Below, piece after piece: positions 1 through 12,844 of a stretch of 64,000 nucleotides of DNA (the first letter of the stretch is position 1; every line of letters begins with the position of its first letter). Location of the stretch: assembly GCA_008360975.2 (NCBI GenBank), contig CM039211.1, positions 25,538,558 to 25,602,557 on the forward strand. The letters run 5' to 3'. This stretch comes from Lichenostomus cassidix (Eukaryota; Chordata; Aves; Passeriformes; Meliphagidae). The position numbers and the translations under genes are program-made. Under the pieces are notes generated by a model, which was not told the origin of the DNA, made no database searches, and saw only the letters and a list, made by a program, of their open reading frames with translations.

Positions 1-1793
1 CTAGAAGAGACTGAGGTAGTTTATTCTAATGTGATGACCAAACATCTGCTAAATGCGTTATGTGCATTATTACTGTCAACAGGTAAACTGGGAAAATAAG
101 ACTTGGAATTTTCAAGCACTTCCCTGAGTGCTTACTTGTCACTACATTTTTAGGAAATATTTAATCTCTGCCTGGATTTAAATTACAGCTTCAAACAGTT
201 CAAGAAACTGTTCAAGGAAGTTCAAAAGCAGTCATAACAAATCACTTTGTTAAAAATAGCACCTTGGAATAATAATTCTTGCATTGATTCAGGCAGAAAC
301 ACCTCTATCTTCATCTTTGGGATCCATGCCTTCAGTGAGGCTCTGGAATAAGCCATTTGTCTTACTCACAAGATCAGATTAGCCTCACTAGAAGTCAAAT
401 AAATAATGACACCAATATGAAGGTATACTTGCTGCTCTCTATAGGATACTTTTCAAATATATTTTCTGATCCGGAAGAATACACAACATTTATGGAAAAT
501 TAGTAATAATTGTGAGTTACATTTGTGTTTTTCTCATCTGCTTCTAGCATTCTTTACAGGTTTACGGAGATATGAAAAAGACTGATTATGTTGCAGGAAA
601 ATATGGAGAAATAATTCATTCCATCAGCAAAAGTTTCATTTTTACAGTTCTGCTGCTGCTGTAGTTAAAATATTGATCTGGAACACACAGTTGTCCTTTA
701 GCAGGTAAAATGCATAAAAGGACACTTAAATTTGTCTAAAGGTTGTGACAGTGGACCAAAGTTGCAGAGAATATAGCCTGACTGATGGATAAAAGTTTTC
801 AGAGTACCGCAGGATGTCTGGGTGGGAGAACTGATTAGACATCAAGGAACTTTTCCCACTAAAATAAATGGTTCTGTTTAGTTACAAACAACTAAAATTA
901 CAATATGCAACAACCATACCATAGTTCACTGTGTCACTAACATTTTTCAGTGTTTGGATAAGGGATAAAGATTAAATTACTTATATTTTCAGTTGCAGTT
1001 TTGTTACCAAATATAAAATATTTAATCATGAAGACAGTCATTATTCTCCTGCTGTTGTGGTTCGATTAAGTCTTATATTATTAGACAGCAATTCATTATA
1101 TCCCTCCATATCACAAGTCCAGCTGAAGGAGATAAGTGGCTGATAAAATATCTCCAAGAACAGTTATAAATTACTCACTTTAAAAGAATAATAAAGCAGC
1201 CATGCAAAGCTGACTAAATCCTCAATATATTTCATATAACTTACTTAGAAATAGGCAGCAAATTACAGTCAATAATATTCACTGTCAACCTGCTGTTCCC
1301 CAAACTTTTGCATAGAAACTTACCTCTGAAATGCAAATGTTTAACTAGTTTTTGATGGTGATGGGTTTTTTCACTAGATCTGTCTCCATTATTTTCTCCA
1401 TTTTTTGTAGCTAAAAAGTGATTGTCTTTTCAGGAGCTTTCTTTGTCCTTCCTCCTGTTTTGTATTTCCCACTTTAAAAACATGAGCTTCAGCAAAAAGG
1501 GTCAGCACAATTAACCTGAGTAGGGACCCACTGTGGGGACAGTGCTCAGTCATCTCATCTTGGGAGAGATGTTCCAAATTTTGAGGGCTCAAGTACAAGG
1601 GAAGAAGCTGGTACTAAGCTGAGTTTGTGGGGCATTGCTAAAATGTATGAATAAGTAAAAATCAATGTATTTTGCTTTGATTTTCAGTAAATAGCTGGTG
1701 GAGAGGAAGAATTGGCATAGTAGAAATTTGAGACATTCTATCACTCTGTAATGCTGGTGTGGAAGGAAAAAAACAAACAAGGACAAAAGCCAG
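1..1793. other. AT-rich intergenic DNA, no feature recognised
   Basis: Only short, non-homologous open frames occur on either strand. I recognise no repeat family, RNA gene or exon here. Confidence 0.6.
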
Positions 1794-2240
1794 CAAACAA
1801 ACAAACCAAACCAAAACCAAACCAAACCAAATCAAAGTCCAAACCAAACCAAACCCAAAGCAAAACCAAACCCAACCCAAACCAAAACCAAACTAAACCA
1901 AACCCAACCCAAACCAAACCAAACCCAAAGCAAACCCAAACCAAACCAAAGTCCAAACCAAACCAAAACCCAAACCAAAGTCCAAACCAAAGTCCAAACC
2001 AAACCAAACCCAAAGCAAACCCAAACCAAACCAAGTCCAAACCAAGCCCAAACCCAAACCAAAGTCCAAACCAAACCCAAAGCAAACCCAAACCAAACCA
2101 AGTCCAAACCAAGCCCAAACCCAAACCAAAGTCCAAACCAAACCCAAAGCAAACCCAAACCAAACCAAGTCCAAACCAAGCCCAAACCAAACCCAAACCC
2201 AAACCCAAACCAAACCCAAACCAAACCAAACCAAACAAAA
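1794..2240. repeat. A/C-only satellite (CCAAA/CCCAAA) with 67-bp higher-order unit
   Basis: About 445 bp is built of CCAAA and CCCAAA units with occasional AAAGTCC and AAAGC variants. The plus strand is almost free of T. From 2012 the array shows a higher-order period of 67 bp: the AAAGCAAACCC start recurs at 2012, 2079 and 2146. Because no stop codons can form, long frames stay open on both strands (Lys-Pro-Asn-Gln-Thr on plus, Trp-Phe-Gly-Leu on minus). They are artefacts of composition. The minus strand carries GGGTTT runs. Confidence 0.95.
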
Positions 2241-3761
2241 AGAAGCCCTCTTTTAATAACTTTAAATAGCAGTGCTCTCTGCATTTGTTTCTTATACTGT
2301 GCTGAAAATATTCTTCAAATTAAACACAATACTGCCCTGGTTTTTCTCATACATATTTGCCTCCTTTGAGTATCTAATGACTGTGATACCTGTGAAAACT
2401 TCACAAAAATGCATGAAATTGTGTTTTTGTTCTTTCCTAGGCCAGCAATTAATTGAAAATATTTGAAGGAATATAATTTTTTTCTCCCATTAAATTTGGT
2501 CTAAATAGTAAAAATATTGCATATTGCATCATTGCTGTTGAAATTTTCTGTTAGCATGCAGTCATTCATTGTCAGACAGATATACTGTCATGCCCCCGTG
2601 AAGGACCAGGCATAAGAAGGATGTGTCTCAAGCATTCTGACAAGGCACAAAAGAAATGTTCTTGGCAATGTCCCTGAAATAAAGTAAAGGGACAATAATG
2701 ATACAGATTTTGCACTATTGAACCGGCACTAGACCCACTTCCCCTTATTTCCCTTCACCAGACTAACACCTCTTCCCTGACATTAGCAGTAGGGGAAAGC
2801 TTATGTGGTGTTGGCTGCATGTAGAGAGGTATTGTAAGATGGAGCATAGCTGGATAGGAGTCATAAAGAAATACAGATAAGCAAGCAAGATATCCCTGGT
2901 TAGAGCTGAAGTCTCAGGGACTTGACTTAAATTATGAAGCCACCTTCACAGAGCTAATGTATGAAAATTTAAACTCCCTGAAGTTCAACAGGGAGAGCTA
3001 TGCAAATTGTAGAGGAAAATTACCTTTGCTTTGATGTTTGAGCATGATCTTTAACAACGCAGCTGCAACCAGATCCCTCAGTTGCAATGAACAAATTCCA
3101 ATCAACAGATGGAAACAACTGCAGTGAATTGGGGAATTTTTATATCTCCTGTTCACACCCATATTTTGTGACTAAGTCTGCCTTTTCATGACCTGGCAAC
3201 ATGGTGAAGATGTGAAAGGACCATGTGTTGAATTTGGCCTTTTACGACAATAACTTCTGCTGTTAAGCATCCTGCTTCTCTTGATTCCTTCCAAAGGCAA
3301 TGAAAAGGTTAAAGCCTTACATTATTGAACTTTAATTAGGAGACTAGTTTGCATAAACTTTAAATTTTCATTACTTTTCAATGGGCTGATGAACTTTGAT
3401 GGGTCACAACCTGCTCACCATTGAAATAGTATATTGTTCCCATAATCTGTTGGCATAGATCCAGGGTAGGATGTGTTTGGACAGCAAAGCATCCCCTTCA
3501 AAATAATAAGCTCATAATAGAGGTTAAGGTATTAAGCAAGGAATTTGAATTGATTCAAAAATTATTTCTTTCTTTACTGTGCCTTGGTGTCTATTTCTCA
3601 GGCAATATCTACTGACTATAATTTTACGTACTAGTTTTAAAAGATAAGTTGCAGCAGATCAACAGCACAAAATTTGTATTTATTGTGCTATGCTTGGAAT
3701 CAGTAGCAAGTTGTTAAACAGATATTGCAACTGCATGAGATTAAAAACTGAGGAAACTCAG
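2241..3761. other. intergenic, possible conserved non-coding stretch near 3300-3430
   Basis: No gene is seen. The 3300-3430 interval is complex AT-rich sequence with TTTAATTAGG and repeated ATTTTCATTA motifs. It is repeat-free and could be a conserved regulatory element, but the sequence alone does not prove that. Confidence 0.4.
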
Positions 3762-3934
3762 TATCTATATATCTATATATCTATATATCTATATATCTAT
3801 ATATCTATATATCTATATATCTATATATCTATATATCTATATATCTATATATCTATATATCTATATATCTATATATCTATATATCTATATATCTATATAT
3901 CTATAATCTATATATCTATATATCAATATATCAA
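3762..3934. repeat. (ATATATCT)n octamer microsatellite
   Basis: Roughly 20 uninterrupted copies of an 8-bp ATCTATAT unit, with one broken unit near 3903 and a degenerate tail (ATATCAATATATCAA). It accounts for the Tyr-Ile/Leu-rich open frame across it. Confidence 0.96.
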
Positions 3935-5588
3935 TTGCTGTAATAATAGCAATTCATTTTCAGCTTCACTTGTTCTCACCTGGTTTTGTGTTACAGAAAT
4001 AAAACAGCATTTCAAGGGTGATTTTTCTGTATTTCAATGCAGCCAGGCTGATGAGGAAGGACAAACACTTGAAAAGTGAAGTTATAAAAGGTGCTTGAAG
4101 ATAGAAATTGTTTCCTTAAAGTGTTTAATCATGCTTTTCAAAACCACTTCCTCTGGTGACCTAATCACATAAATCATAGTAAAAGGTTAAAGACAAAGTT
4201 CAATTGCACCAAATTATATGTGATAGTTTTCCTGACATGGATTACTTTCCATTAAAGAGTGAAGTCATTCCACTAAATAATCATACTCTTTGCATGGCCT
4301 CTGGAATGAAAGCTGATGCTTTGTCACACTCATATGGATGAACTTTTTGACTGCTTGAAACTCAACTACATGGGAAAATAACAACAAATCATGTAGCCAC
4401 TTTCTGTGTTCTAGAAAGTAATCACTTAACTCATTACTTACTCCATGCGATGAAAATATTACACATGTCTTATGATTTCTGCAGAAATTCCTTGAAACTC
4501 TGCTTGATTTACAACAGGAGAAACCAAAGCACACAATTATAAGGGAAAGCATGGAGCTGGCAGATGTCCCAGACCTATACACTACACCATCTTCCTCCTT
4601 CCATCCCATAGAAGAGGTTTGCAAATTTCTAATGTTATGTATTTGTCTTGTGTGACATCCCTGTGTTCAGCGAGATACAGTCTGGAGAGCTAAAGGCACC
4701 TTGCTTCCAAGGAGCTGGTGAAAGGTAGTCACCACGTTGTGCTGGCTGGAGAGGATAATTCTCAAGTGTCAGTCTGACTGCCCTTCCTGAAAAATGGAAA
4801 ATTTCCCTGACATGCGAATAATCCAGAAAAAGGAAGATGATGTTAATTTAAGAGTTGATAATGAATTAAGAAGCAACAGGAAGCAGTAAACCAGAGCTGG
4901 CAAAGGTGTAACACTCACCTTATTTTTTACAGCAACAACAACGTAACCCTAAAGAAGCTTTCATTGCATACATCTCAGAAGACATTGGATACCAGTCAAA
5001 GGATTTGGCAGCTGCAAACTAGATGCAGGCACACAAAAAGTGACAGAAACTGTGTGGTTATGACAGAAATATGGATCTTCTATGAGATCATCACCAAGAA
5101 TTACTTTAAAATCTTATTATTTAAATACAATTTTTAGATTTAAAGGTCAGAATTCAGTTCAAGGAACCTGGAAAGGGTTCTTATCTCTGATGAATGTTCT
5201 AAATTTAGGTACTCCTCTTATGAGGTAAACAACATTTTATCAGTTCAGATAATGGTGTACATTCTAAAAGAAAAATATTTCCTCTAAATGTATATTTTAA
5301 GGAAGTCCATCTATCTTACTGTATACTTCAAATAAACAAGGCCACTTTAAGACACTGGTGAGGCATTTGAAGCAATGAAAAATGCCAGTTTTACAACAAA
5401 CTTCCTTAAATTTCTACACTGTCAAGTGCTACATAAAAAGATCCTAGGTCAATCTTTCTGAAAAATCAGTACTAGATATCACTAGCAGCCAGGAGCAAAA
5501 CTGATTCATACAACCACAATAATTTTAGGACCAATTGAACCTGAATTTTTCTTCCATCCAAACAAAAAAGTGGGGCTTCAGTACCTGT

Positions 5589-5630
5589 GAAATTAAGCCA
5601 ACACACTGAGAAATTAAGCCAACATACTGA
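5589..5630. repeat. 21-bp tandem duplication
   Basis: The unit GAAATTAAGCCAACACACTG followed by A occurs twice back to back (5589-5609 and 5610-5630) with one C/T difference. It is a recent local duplication. Confidence 0.9.
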
Positions 5631-5900
5631 GAGACAACCAGTTCTTTGTTGGTAGCCTGCTAATTACAAAGTAGTTTCAGTAGAATACTGAATTCTGAAC
5701 ACTTAATTAGTAACTTTATAACAAACCAGGTTTTCCTCACAAGCAGGAACAAATCTGGCACAGCAAAAGGAAGTAGCATATTTCTGCATGTTGCAAAATG
5801 AGTGCATATTTCTCTTCACATGCATCTTTCTGCATAATGGAAGGAAGTTGCATATTTCTCCCCTCCTCTGGAAGGGAGTGGGCAAGGGAGGGGTAAAGAT

Positions 5901-6195
5901 AGAAAGGGAAAGGGAAAGAGGGAAAGGGAAAGGGAAAGGGAAAGGGAAAGGGAAAGGGAAAGGGAAAGGGAAAGGGAAAAGGGAAAAGGGAAAAGGGAAA
6001 GGGAAAAGGAAAAGGAAAAGGAAAAGGGAAAGGGAAAGGGAAAGGGAAAAGGGAAAAGGGAAAAGGGAAAAGGGAAAAGGGAAAGGAAAAGGAAAAGGAA
6101 AAGGAAAAGGAAAAGGAAAAGGAAAAGGAAAAGGAAAAGGAAAAGGAAAAGGAAAAGGAAAAGGAAAAGGAAAAGGAAAAGGAAAAGGAAAAGGA
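5901..6195. repeat. 295-bp uninterrupted polypurine tract, (GGGAAA)n to (GGAAAA)n
   Basis: Every base on the plus strand from 5901 to 6195 is A or G. The left part is GGGAAA hexamers, the middle mixes GGGAAAA and GGAAAA, and the right part (from about 6085) is a pure GGAAAA array. This explains the Gly-Lys and Phe-Pro repeat frames on the two strands. Such a tract can form triplex H-DNA, and the GGGAAA part can form G-quadruplexes. Confidence 0.97.
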
Positions 6196-9100
6196 ACCCC
6201 TGCAGCTCCCAAGTATGAAGAAAGAGATTTGGATAATGTCTCCAAGTTAGTATCTTAGCATGTAACTGACAGTTTGGAGAGATGAAAAGTAGATGCTCTT
6301 GTAAAATTCCATGCATTTGAAAGATTTTAAAGTTTAGGTTTTGACTACTGCAAGTGCAAAGGGCAAAGGGCAGCAGAGTACAGGTAAAAATGCCTGAGAC
6401 ATATTTTGTTGATTAACTCTGATAATTTTTTTAAGTTCAGTCTCTCTCATTGTGTCACCAGAGTAGTAGATTGTCCAGTGCTTTATGCTAGTGAAAATCA
6501 GAATTTAATTTACCTTCGATGCACACAAACTGTGCTGAAGAGGTGTCAATATCAGCATGCCTCCTGGTAAAGTGCCAAATTAAGTCCTTCCCTTCTCTGC
6601 TCGACATTTTCCAGTATAACCACAACAAGCAGATTTAATGAATTACAAGTCTTGTTTTTCTTTAATGCAGATGTGCTCTTCAAGAACTTATTCTTCAAGT
6701 TCTCTCTGCTTCTTTTCTCCTTCTTTCTGCTTGGCATTTTCAATGTACTTCTCAAACATTTTTTCCTGAACTCGCATACACCTTTTAAAGCGAAGAGCAG
6801 TCAACACCCTCTGGAAGCAGTTCTGTTGCTGTGTCCGGCTGGGGAGATAACTTTGCACGCACTGTTAGCTGCCTACAGGCAGTGAGCCTACTGCCTCACC
6901 TTCTAGCATACCCCTTAGTGCTGCAGAGGTCCACACAGTTTTCCAAGTGGATTCCAACTATAGCAAGCCCCTTGGCATAACTTCTTTCAGAGCTCATTTT
7001 GGCCATAGAGGTATTACATTAAGAGTCAAGAGGTGAACTCTAGGATGAGAGAGCACATTGGAACTGGTGGTAGCACCACCACAAAGGTCATTTCCACAGA
7101 TGGGTTTCCCTCAGTATTTTCCACACTGCACACATAAGCCATGTTTCCCTGGTGGTTGTGCTAAAGCACATTTGGCACGACCTTGGCCTACCTAATAAAA
7201 GAAAACTTGTGATTCAAAGAGGTAGCCTGCAAGGATAGCCAAGAAGTCACAGGTAAGTACTTACAGCATAAGAATTTTAAAGAAAATTTGCATCCAGTGA
7301 TATTTCAGCAGCTGAACATCCTAACCTTTTTGGTGCCTAATTAAAAGGGGGCCTCCTCACATTTAATTTGGGATGTAGTCTTAAAACCAGAAAACTACCT
7401 TTTTCTTGCTTATTTGTGGAAAAATTCATCCAGCTTCAGTCAGGAGTAGCAAGTTGAATACAGGCTCTTTTCCCAACATTCCTGTACATATTAACCAAAT
7501 TAAAATATTGTACTTTCTTTCCAGTTTAGCTGAGCAGGCCTCAGAACACCTAACTGGATTTTCTGGCTCAGAATAGAGAAAAAATAGTCAAGGTTTATTT
7601 TGAGAACACTCTTGGCTGATTGTTGTTAAAATTAGCCCTAGAGCCAACATCAATTAAGACATAACAAAGGACATTTCCAGTCCTGCTAGCCAAGAATCTT
7701 AGATCTCCCAAACTAGCCAGCTGCAAATTTTTACAACAAAGTACACCATGGCCACAGTCACTGAATCCTAGCCTTACTGAAACAATATGAAACTGTGAAC
7801 ATGTCAGTGAGACCTGAGCTAATCATTTGAGTTCAGGTATTTGAAGATTATATTCGATTCTGTAATTTCCCATATTCTCAGCCATTCAGCTGCACCTAAG
7901 CAGAGTAGACATAGCTTTTAAGAGAGTGACCTTTTCCTCCATGGCTAATGGAACAGTTTTTCTCAGAACCAGCCTTGAACAGAAGGTCACTCTGATCAGG
8001 TTGACAACTGGTACTGTAAAACAAGTAATAACACAGAAAGCTGTAAATATTGCGTTTGATCTGACTATAGCTGCCTTCACATAATGGTTACAGCCCTGAT
8101 TTTTCCATCCACTTGCAGCAGAAAAGTTGAAAGTGTCGGCGCACAGAGAGCAGTCAGGCTTCCCTGCAAATGTTGTACATCTAATATATTTGCACAACCC
8201 TTGCAGACAAGCCCGCAGTTATATTTTCTCACAGACATTTGCACTCATTATGCTCCAATATTGTTATGTTCTGAAAATATCATGGTTAAGGTAATGAAGA
8301 GAACCCTGCTGAGAACACCATGTCAGGATAATGAAGTGGCAACGTTTTCAAACCAGTGTTTGCTCCCATTACTTGGTTTTGAAAATAACTACAGAGAAAG
8401 AGAGACTGTAACTTCCATGCCCTCTTACAGTAAGCACAGCTTCACATTCAGGTTTGAAACTGACTTTAGACAAGCCAGTGGGGCAGGCATCAATCTTCCA
8501 TATCATGTGCATTCCCATGATTATCAGTGAGAATCTTTTCATTGAATTCCGAGTCCTCATTACAACCAAAAGCCTTCAGGTTTCTGAAGCATTAAAGAAG
8601 ACCACCCAAAAATTTGGCTAAACATCATCTTTTTCAAACAGCCTCAAGTTCCTCTACCCCCACTTCAAAGGGAATCAAGGAGCCTGTGACAAACACCACA
8701 TACACTCTGCACACTTCTCTTAAAACAATTAAAATGTCAGGAAGGGAAAAAAAAAGTGAACAAATTTCAGAAAAGAAGATTCTGAAGGAAATTAATGATA
8801 GACAGCAAGCTACCTACACTCTGTAGTATTTTATGCTGTCTGTTCTTTTTTGTTGTTGTCTTCCATACAATTTTTCTGTAGGTGTGGCTCAGGCAGTAGG
8901 TTAAAGACTAGGGAAGTTAAAATTTCTGGCCCTGACACAAAGACACTTTTGACTGAAATTCCCTTTATTCCATTTATAAGTCAGTAAATTACTCTGAATA
9001 TTCTGAAATACTTCACAGCCTCACAAGAACTGCAGGTAGGGCTCAGAAATTCAAAATTTTCATGCACTCAGGCTACACATATGTGGGCACTCAAATATTT

Positions 9101-12100
9101 CAGTCATGCAAGAGTAGAATGTGCATCCTCCATCTGCATATATCCCATATCCTCCCATATCATCAGGTCCTTCCTTCTAATCTTCCAACGAACATAGAAT
9201 TTCAACCATTTCAGTGGCATCATGCCCATGTGGAGCAGGAGAGGGCTTCAAATGGCTCATGTTTCATTCAAAAAGAATGGAAAGACACCACTCTTCTCAC
9301 CTCTCAATCAAGTTCTTGTTTATCAGCTTTTCCTGAAGGAGCAATTCTCCAAACTCAACAGCATTGGCAGCAGAACATAATCTTTGGCTCTTGGTTGATT
9401 TCCATGTTGCCAGTGTGGAGTGGAGGATGACCCCTATCAGGTGTCTGTATGTTAGGCAGAGTGACCTGAAGTGGTCACTCCACATTATAAGATGTCCTCT
9501 GTACATGTGGTACTCTGCCCTAGCTTATGCATTATGACATATCCCCTAAAGGCCATGCGTTCTCTGGGTTCAGCTGAGCAGATTGGAGTCTCAAAGGGAT
9601 TCACACATGTGCACTGACACCAATCAGTCACATATGTGCACATTTATTAGGTCCAGTGGTGGGACTATACTGAGCCTATTATTTTCAAATCATATAGCTG
9701 GACTAATCTTTACACTGTGTGTACAAAACTGTGATGCAGTCACAATCTAAAAATACAAGAGGTACCAAAAGCAGTTTACAAAATCTGGTTCAACTGTCCT
9801 TGGGAGGACTGCTTGTGGGAATAGCTGCTTGAGAGTACAACGTTTTCAAGTTCTGCCAAACCTGGTTTCATATTCCAGTGAGAATTTCTGTACTACATCC
9901 TTTCTGCTGCTGTCTTACCTTTGCTTGTCTTGCAAACTCTTCACCAAAGAATTTTCACTTTTTCTTCTGAGTCATCATAACACCGAACAAATGACTAGAT
10001 GTTCACTAAGCTGGCAAGACATTGTATCAACACTAAGTGATGACTTGTTTTTAGTTCTAATACATGCTGAGCCTCAAAACAAAATGCATCTCTATGTGTT
10101 ACTCCAGTTCTTCACTGATTTATAGCAGCCTTAAGATAGAGTCAGCTTGCAAACACTGAGACCATTTATATTACCTCTGAAAATAAGATTTAAGACAATG
10201 TTCTATACTTCTCCCAGCACTGTCTGACTTGGCATTTCAGTGGGTTGTGTAAGATTTTACTCCCATATCTCTGCTGTGGTTATGTCTGAATAATTTTTTT
10301 TCTCTGTCACGTCTGTCAGCTCTAACTATCCTGTTAACACAGCTGAAAGGATATTCTCTGTGATGCAGGGGAGCAAGAAAATATCTATGTATCTTGTAAA
10401 TTATCACAACACTTCTTCATGTATCACTATTACATTGAGAAAATACTCATCTTGAGCCCTGATTGACAATAATGAAGGGAAATAGCACTAGTCTGAGGCA
10501 CCCAAGAGATGAAAAGACTGGTCCCTAAGGGTTTTACCTTACTGCAGGACTCAAGGAGAGTATATGTCAGTAAGTGTAGTCAGAGATGAACCAAACTTCA
10601 AACAACCTGAGGTCATCTAGAACAGGAAAGTATTTCTTTCACTTCTCCATTTCAAAATATAACCAACTTTAAAAAAAAAAAAGTTCCGCAATCCAGTGAA
10701 AAGAACTCTACATAAAGTGAATTAAAATCTGAACACTGTAACAACTGAAGAATGTGTGGATAAAGTAGGTCAAACATAAACCAAGTAACACAGCTTATTT
10801 CCACACTATCCAGAAGATTTCAACAAAATGTTTTCCTTTTATATAGTTGCTAGTATATAAGTGTGGTAACAATAAGTATGAATAAATAATTTTTTAATCA
10901 TTATGTATTGCTTCAGAAACGAATACTTTCTACTCAGTTGAGGCTAATAATTTTGTTGGATCAATTTTTCTTATTCCCAAATGTTACGTCCTGCTACATT
11001 TTAAAAAGAATATAAGAAAAAATAAGAGAAAAACCTATAGGTTTTAGGTATATAGGTGCACCCGAGACTGCAAAGAAGAATGCCATGCCAACTTATTCTT
11101 CCTGGTGCAGTTAGGTTAGGAGATAATACCTTCTAGGTGAATGACATCCACCCATAATGACCACATTAAGGTAGAACTCATTAATTAAAGAGGTCTAGTT
11201 TTTTTCACTTCTGATGCTAGTTGAACAACCCACAGCATTTCTTCAAGAAGAAAAATATATTTCTTGCCTCTTCAAGTAAAAGAAAAAAAGTACATGCCAT
11301 ATTCTTATATAAGCATAAATCAGAATAGTTTCACTAGTATCCGAGAGAGAATAACTATTTATAACTAAGAATACTGTGCCCCAAAACACAGAACAACTTT
11401 GTATGATCACAGAGTTTCTACTTGCTGCATTGAAAATGTCAAGTAGTATTTTTTCTGTGGAAAACATATCTAATTTTCAACTTGTGCTGTAGGAAAAGAC
11501 CTCCTCCAGACTATTTCTTTTAAAGGAAGGGACCAATTTGCAAATTTGCACATTTGTGGACTCAACGTATAACTCAAAGAGTTTTACTGATACTTTTTAA
11601 GCAAGAGCAAGTACAAAAATAAAACCAGAACAAAAATATTATTGCCTGTATCTTCTAACCCAATTAAATTAGCTGTGTGGCTTAACTGAAAAAAGTCCAC
11701 CTCCACAGTACAAATTCTGCACCCCGAGTCCTAGAGAAGTTTCATACTTCTGGTATGATCTCTGTGGCTTAAACTTATCTATTATTTTAAGCACAAACTT
11801 TTCAACATTTTTGTCAATGGAAAAATGGGTTCCTTACTAAACCTGCTTACTGCCTAATTTCTGTATTGTATAATAACACATTGGTCCCTATCTGCCTTCT
11901 CTAATATTATTCAGTTTAAGTATAAACAGATGTAATAGATGTTGCAACAAGTTGCCTACATTCAATGGAGCATTGTGTTTTGCTGGCTTTGGTAAAATAC
12001 GTTTCAGAGCCAAATGTAGGAGACTTTTCTGATTGCCTTCCCATTCCTGCAATGGGATTACCCTAGAGCAGGAATGAACTTCCTTACACTTCAGTCATTC

Positions 12101-12229
12101 TATCATGCTTCAGTTGAAAAAACTCTTCCAACATTTGCAGACTGCCGCAAAAAATCTAGTGGCTAGGTCCATTAACATAATTCCACTACTTGATATACCC
12201 ATGTCATCTATGTTAAGTGGAATATTTTT
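6196..12229. other. intergenic, no feature recognised
   Basis: About 6 kb of mixed-composition DNA. The longest open frame (8084-8530, plus, 148 codons) shows no domain, no codon regularity and no family I recognise, and an overlapping minus frame is equally open. I treat both as chance frames. Confidence 0.55.
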
Positions 12230-12233
12230 TGTG

Positions 12234-12264
<31 letters not shown>
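12230..12264. repeat. (TA)n microsatellite with GTGT/ACAC flanks
   Basis: About 13 TA units are flanked by GTGT on the left and ACAC on the right, so the whole block is self-complementary and could extrude as a cruciform. Confidence 0.93.
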
Positions 12265-12809
12265 GAAAGCAGGTAGATAGGTAAGAATATAGATACATTG
12301 AAAGATGGACAAATAAATATATGTATTCTTCCAGCATTTCTATTTTTCAACAAGTCAGCTGGGACTTTTCTACATTTAACAGTTTAATGCATCTTGTACT
12401 TACTTATGTAGATAAAATGAAATCCAAATTAATAGTTTATTATGCCCAGTAGAAAAAGCCCATCAAATTATGTATCTCATCTAATTCAGTACTCCAAACA
12501 GAGTGCAACATTAATGTTCAAATCTGACATTGTGGTGAGGGAATAGGAGTTTTCACTTTGCTCCCTCACAGCCTGTATCCTCTGAATACTTTTGTGGTAA
12601 AACACCTTTATCTTAGATGGTTTCAGAAGCAATATATTCAAGTCACTATTTTCTACTATCATTCAGTCAGGCCCACCATCTCTTTCCTTTACTGGCATTT
12701 TAGTTTGCTAGAAAAGCTGACACTACTGAGGGGGAGAGTAAATATTCACTAGACAAGAAAATTAAATTTTCTAACTTTGAAACGGCTCTGATTTTTGCAC
12801 TCTTTGGGG

Positions 12810-12844
12810 CTTTTTTCTTTTCTTTTCTTTTTTTTCTTTCTTTT
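12810..12844. repeat. polypyrimidine (CTTTT)n tract
   Basis: A 35-bp C/T-only run of irregular CTTTT units. No splice site or exon follows it, so it is simple low-complexity DNA. Confidence 0.85.

Noticed and set aside
1794..2240. Interstitial telomere repeat
   Set aside because: The G-rich strand is TTTGG/TTTGGG, not the vertebrate TTAGGG unit.
1741..2284. Long open frames on both strands (about 110-170 codons)
   Set aside because: They are produced by the A/C satellite, which cannot form stop codons in these frames; the translations are pure low-complexity repeats.
3690..4079. 129-codon plus-strand frame rich in Tyr and Ile
   Set aside because: Translation of the ATATATCT microsatellite with random flanks.
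5703..6316. Gly-Lys, Phe-Pro and Leu-Phe repeat frames of 150-180 codons
   Set aside because: Compositional artefacts of the polypurine tract in different frames.
8084..8530. 148-codon plus-strand frame
   Set aside because: No domain, no known similarity, overlaps an equally open minus frame and has no splice or promoter context.
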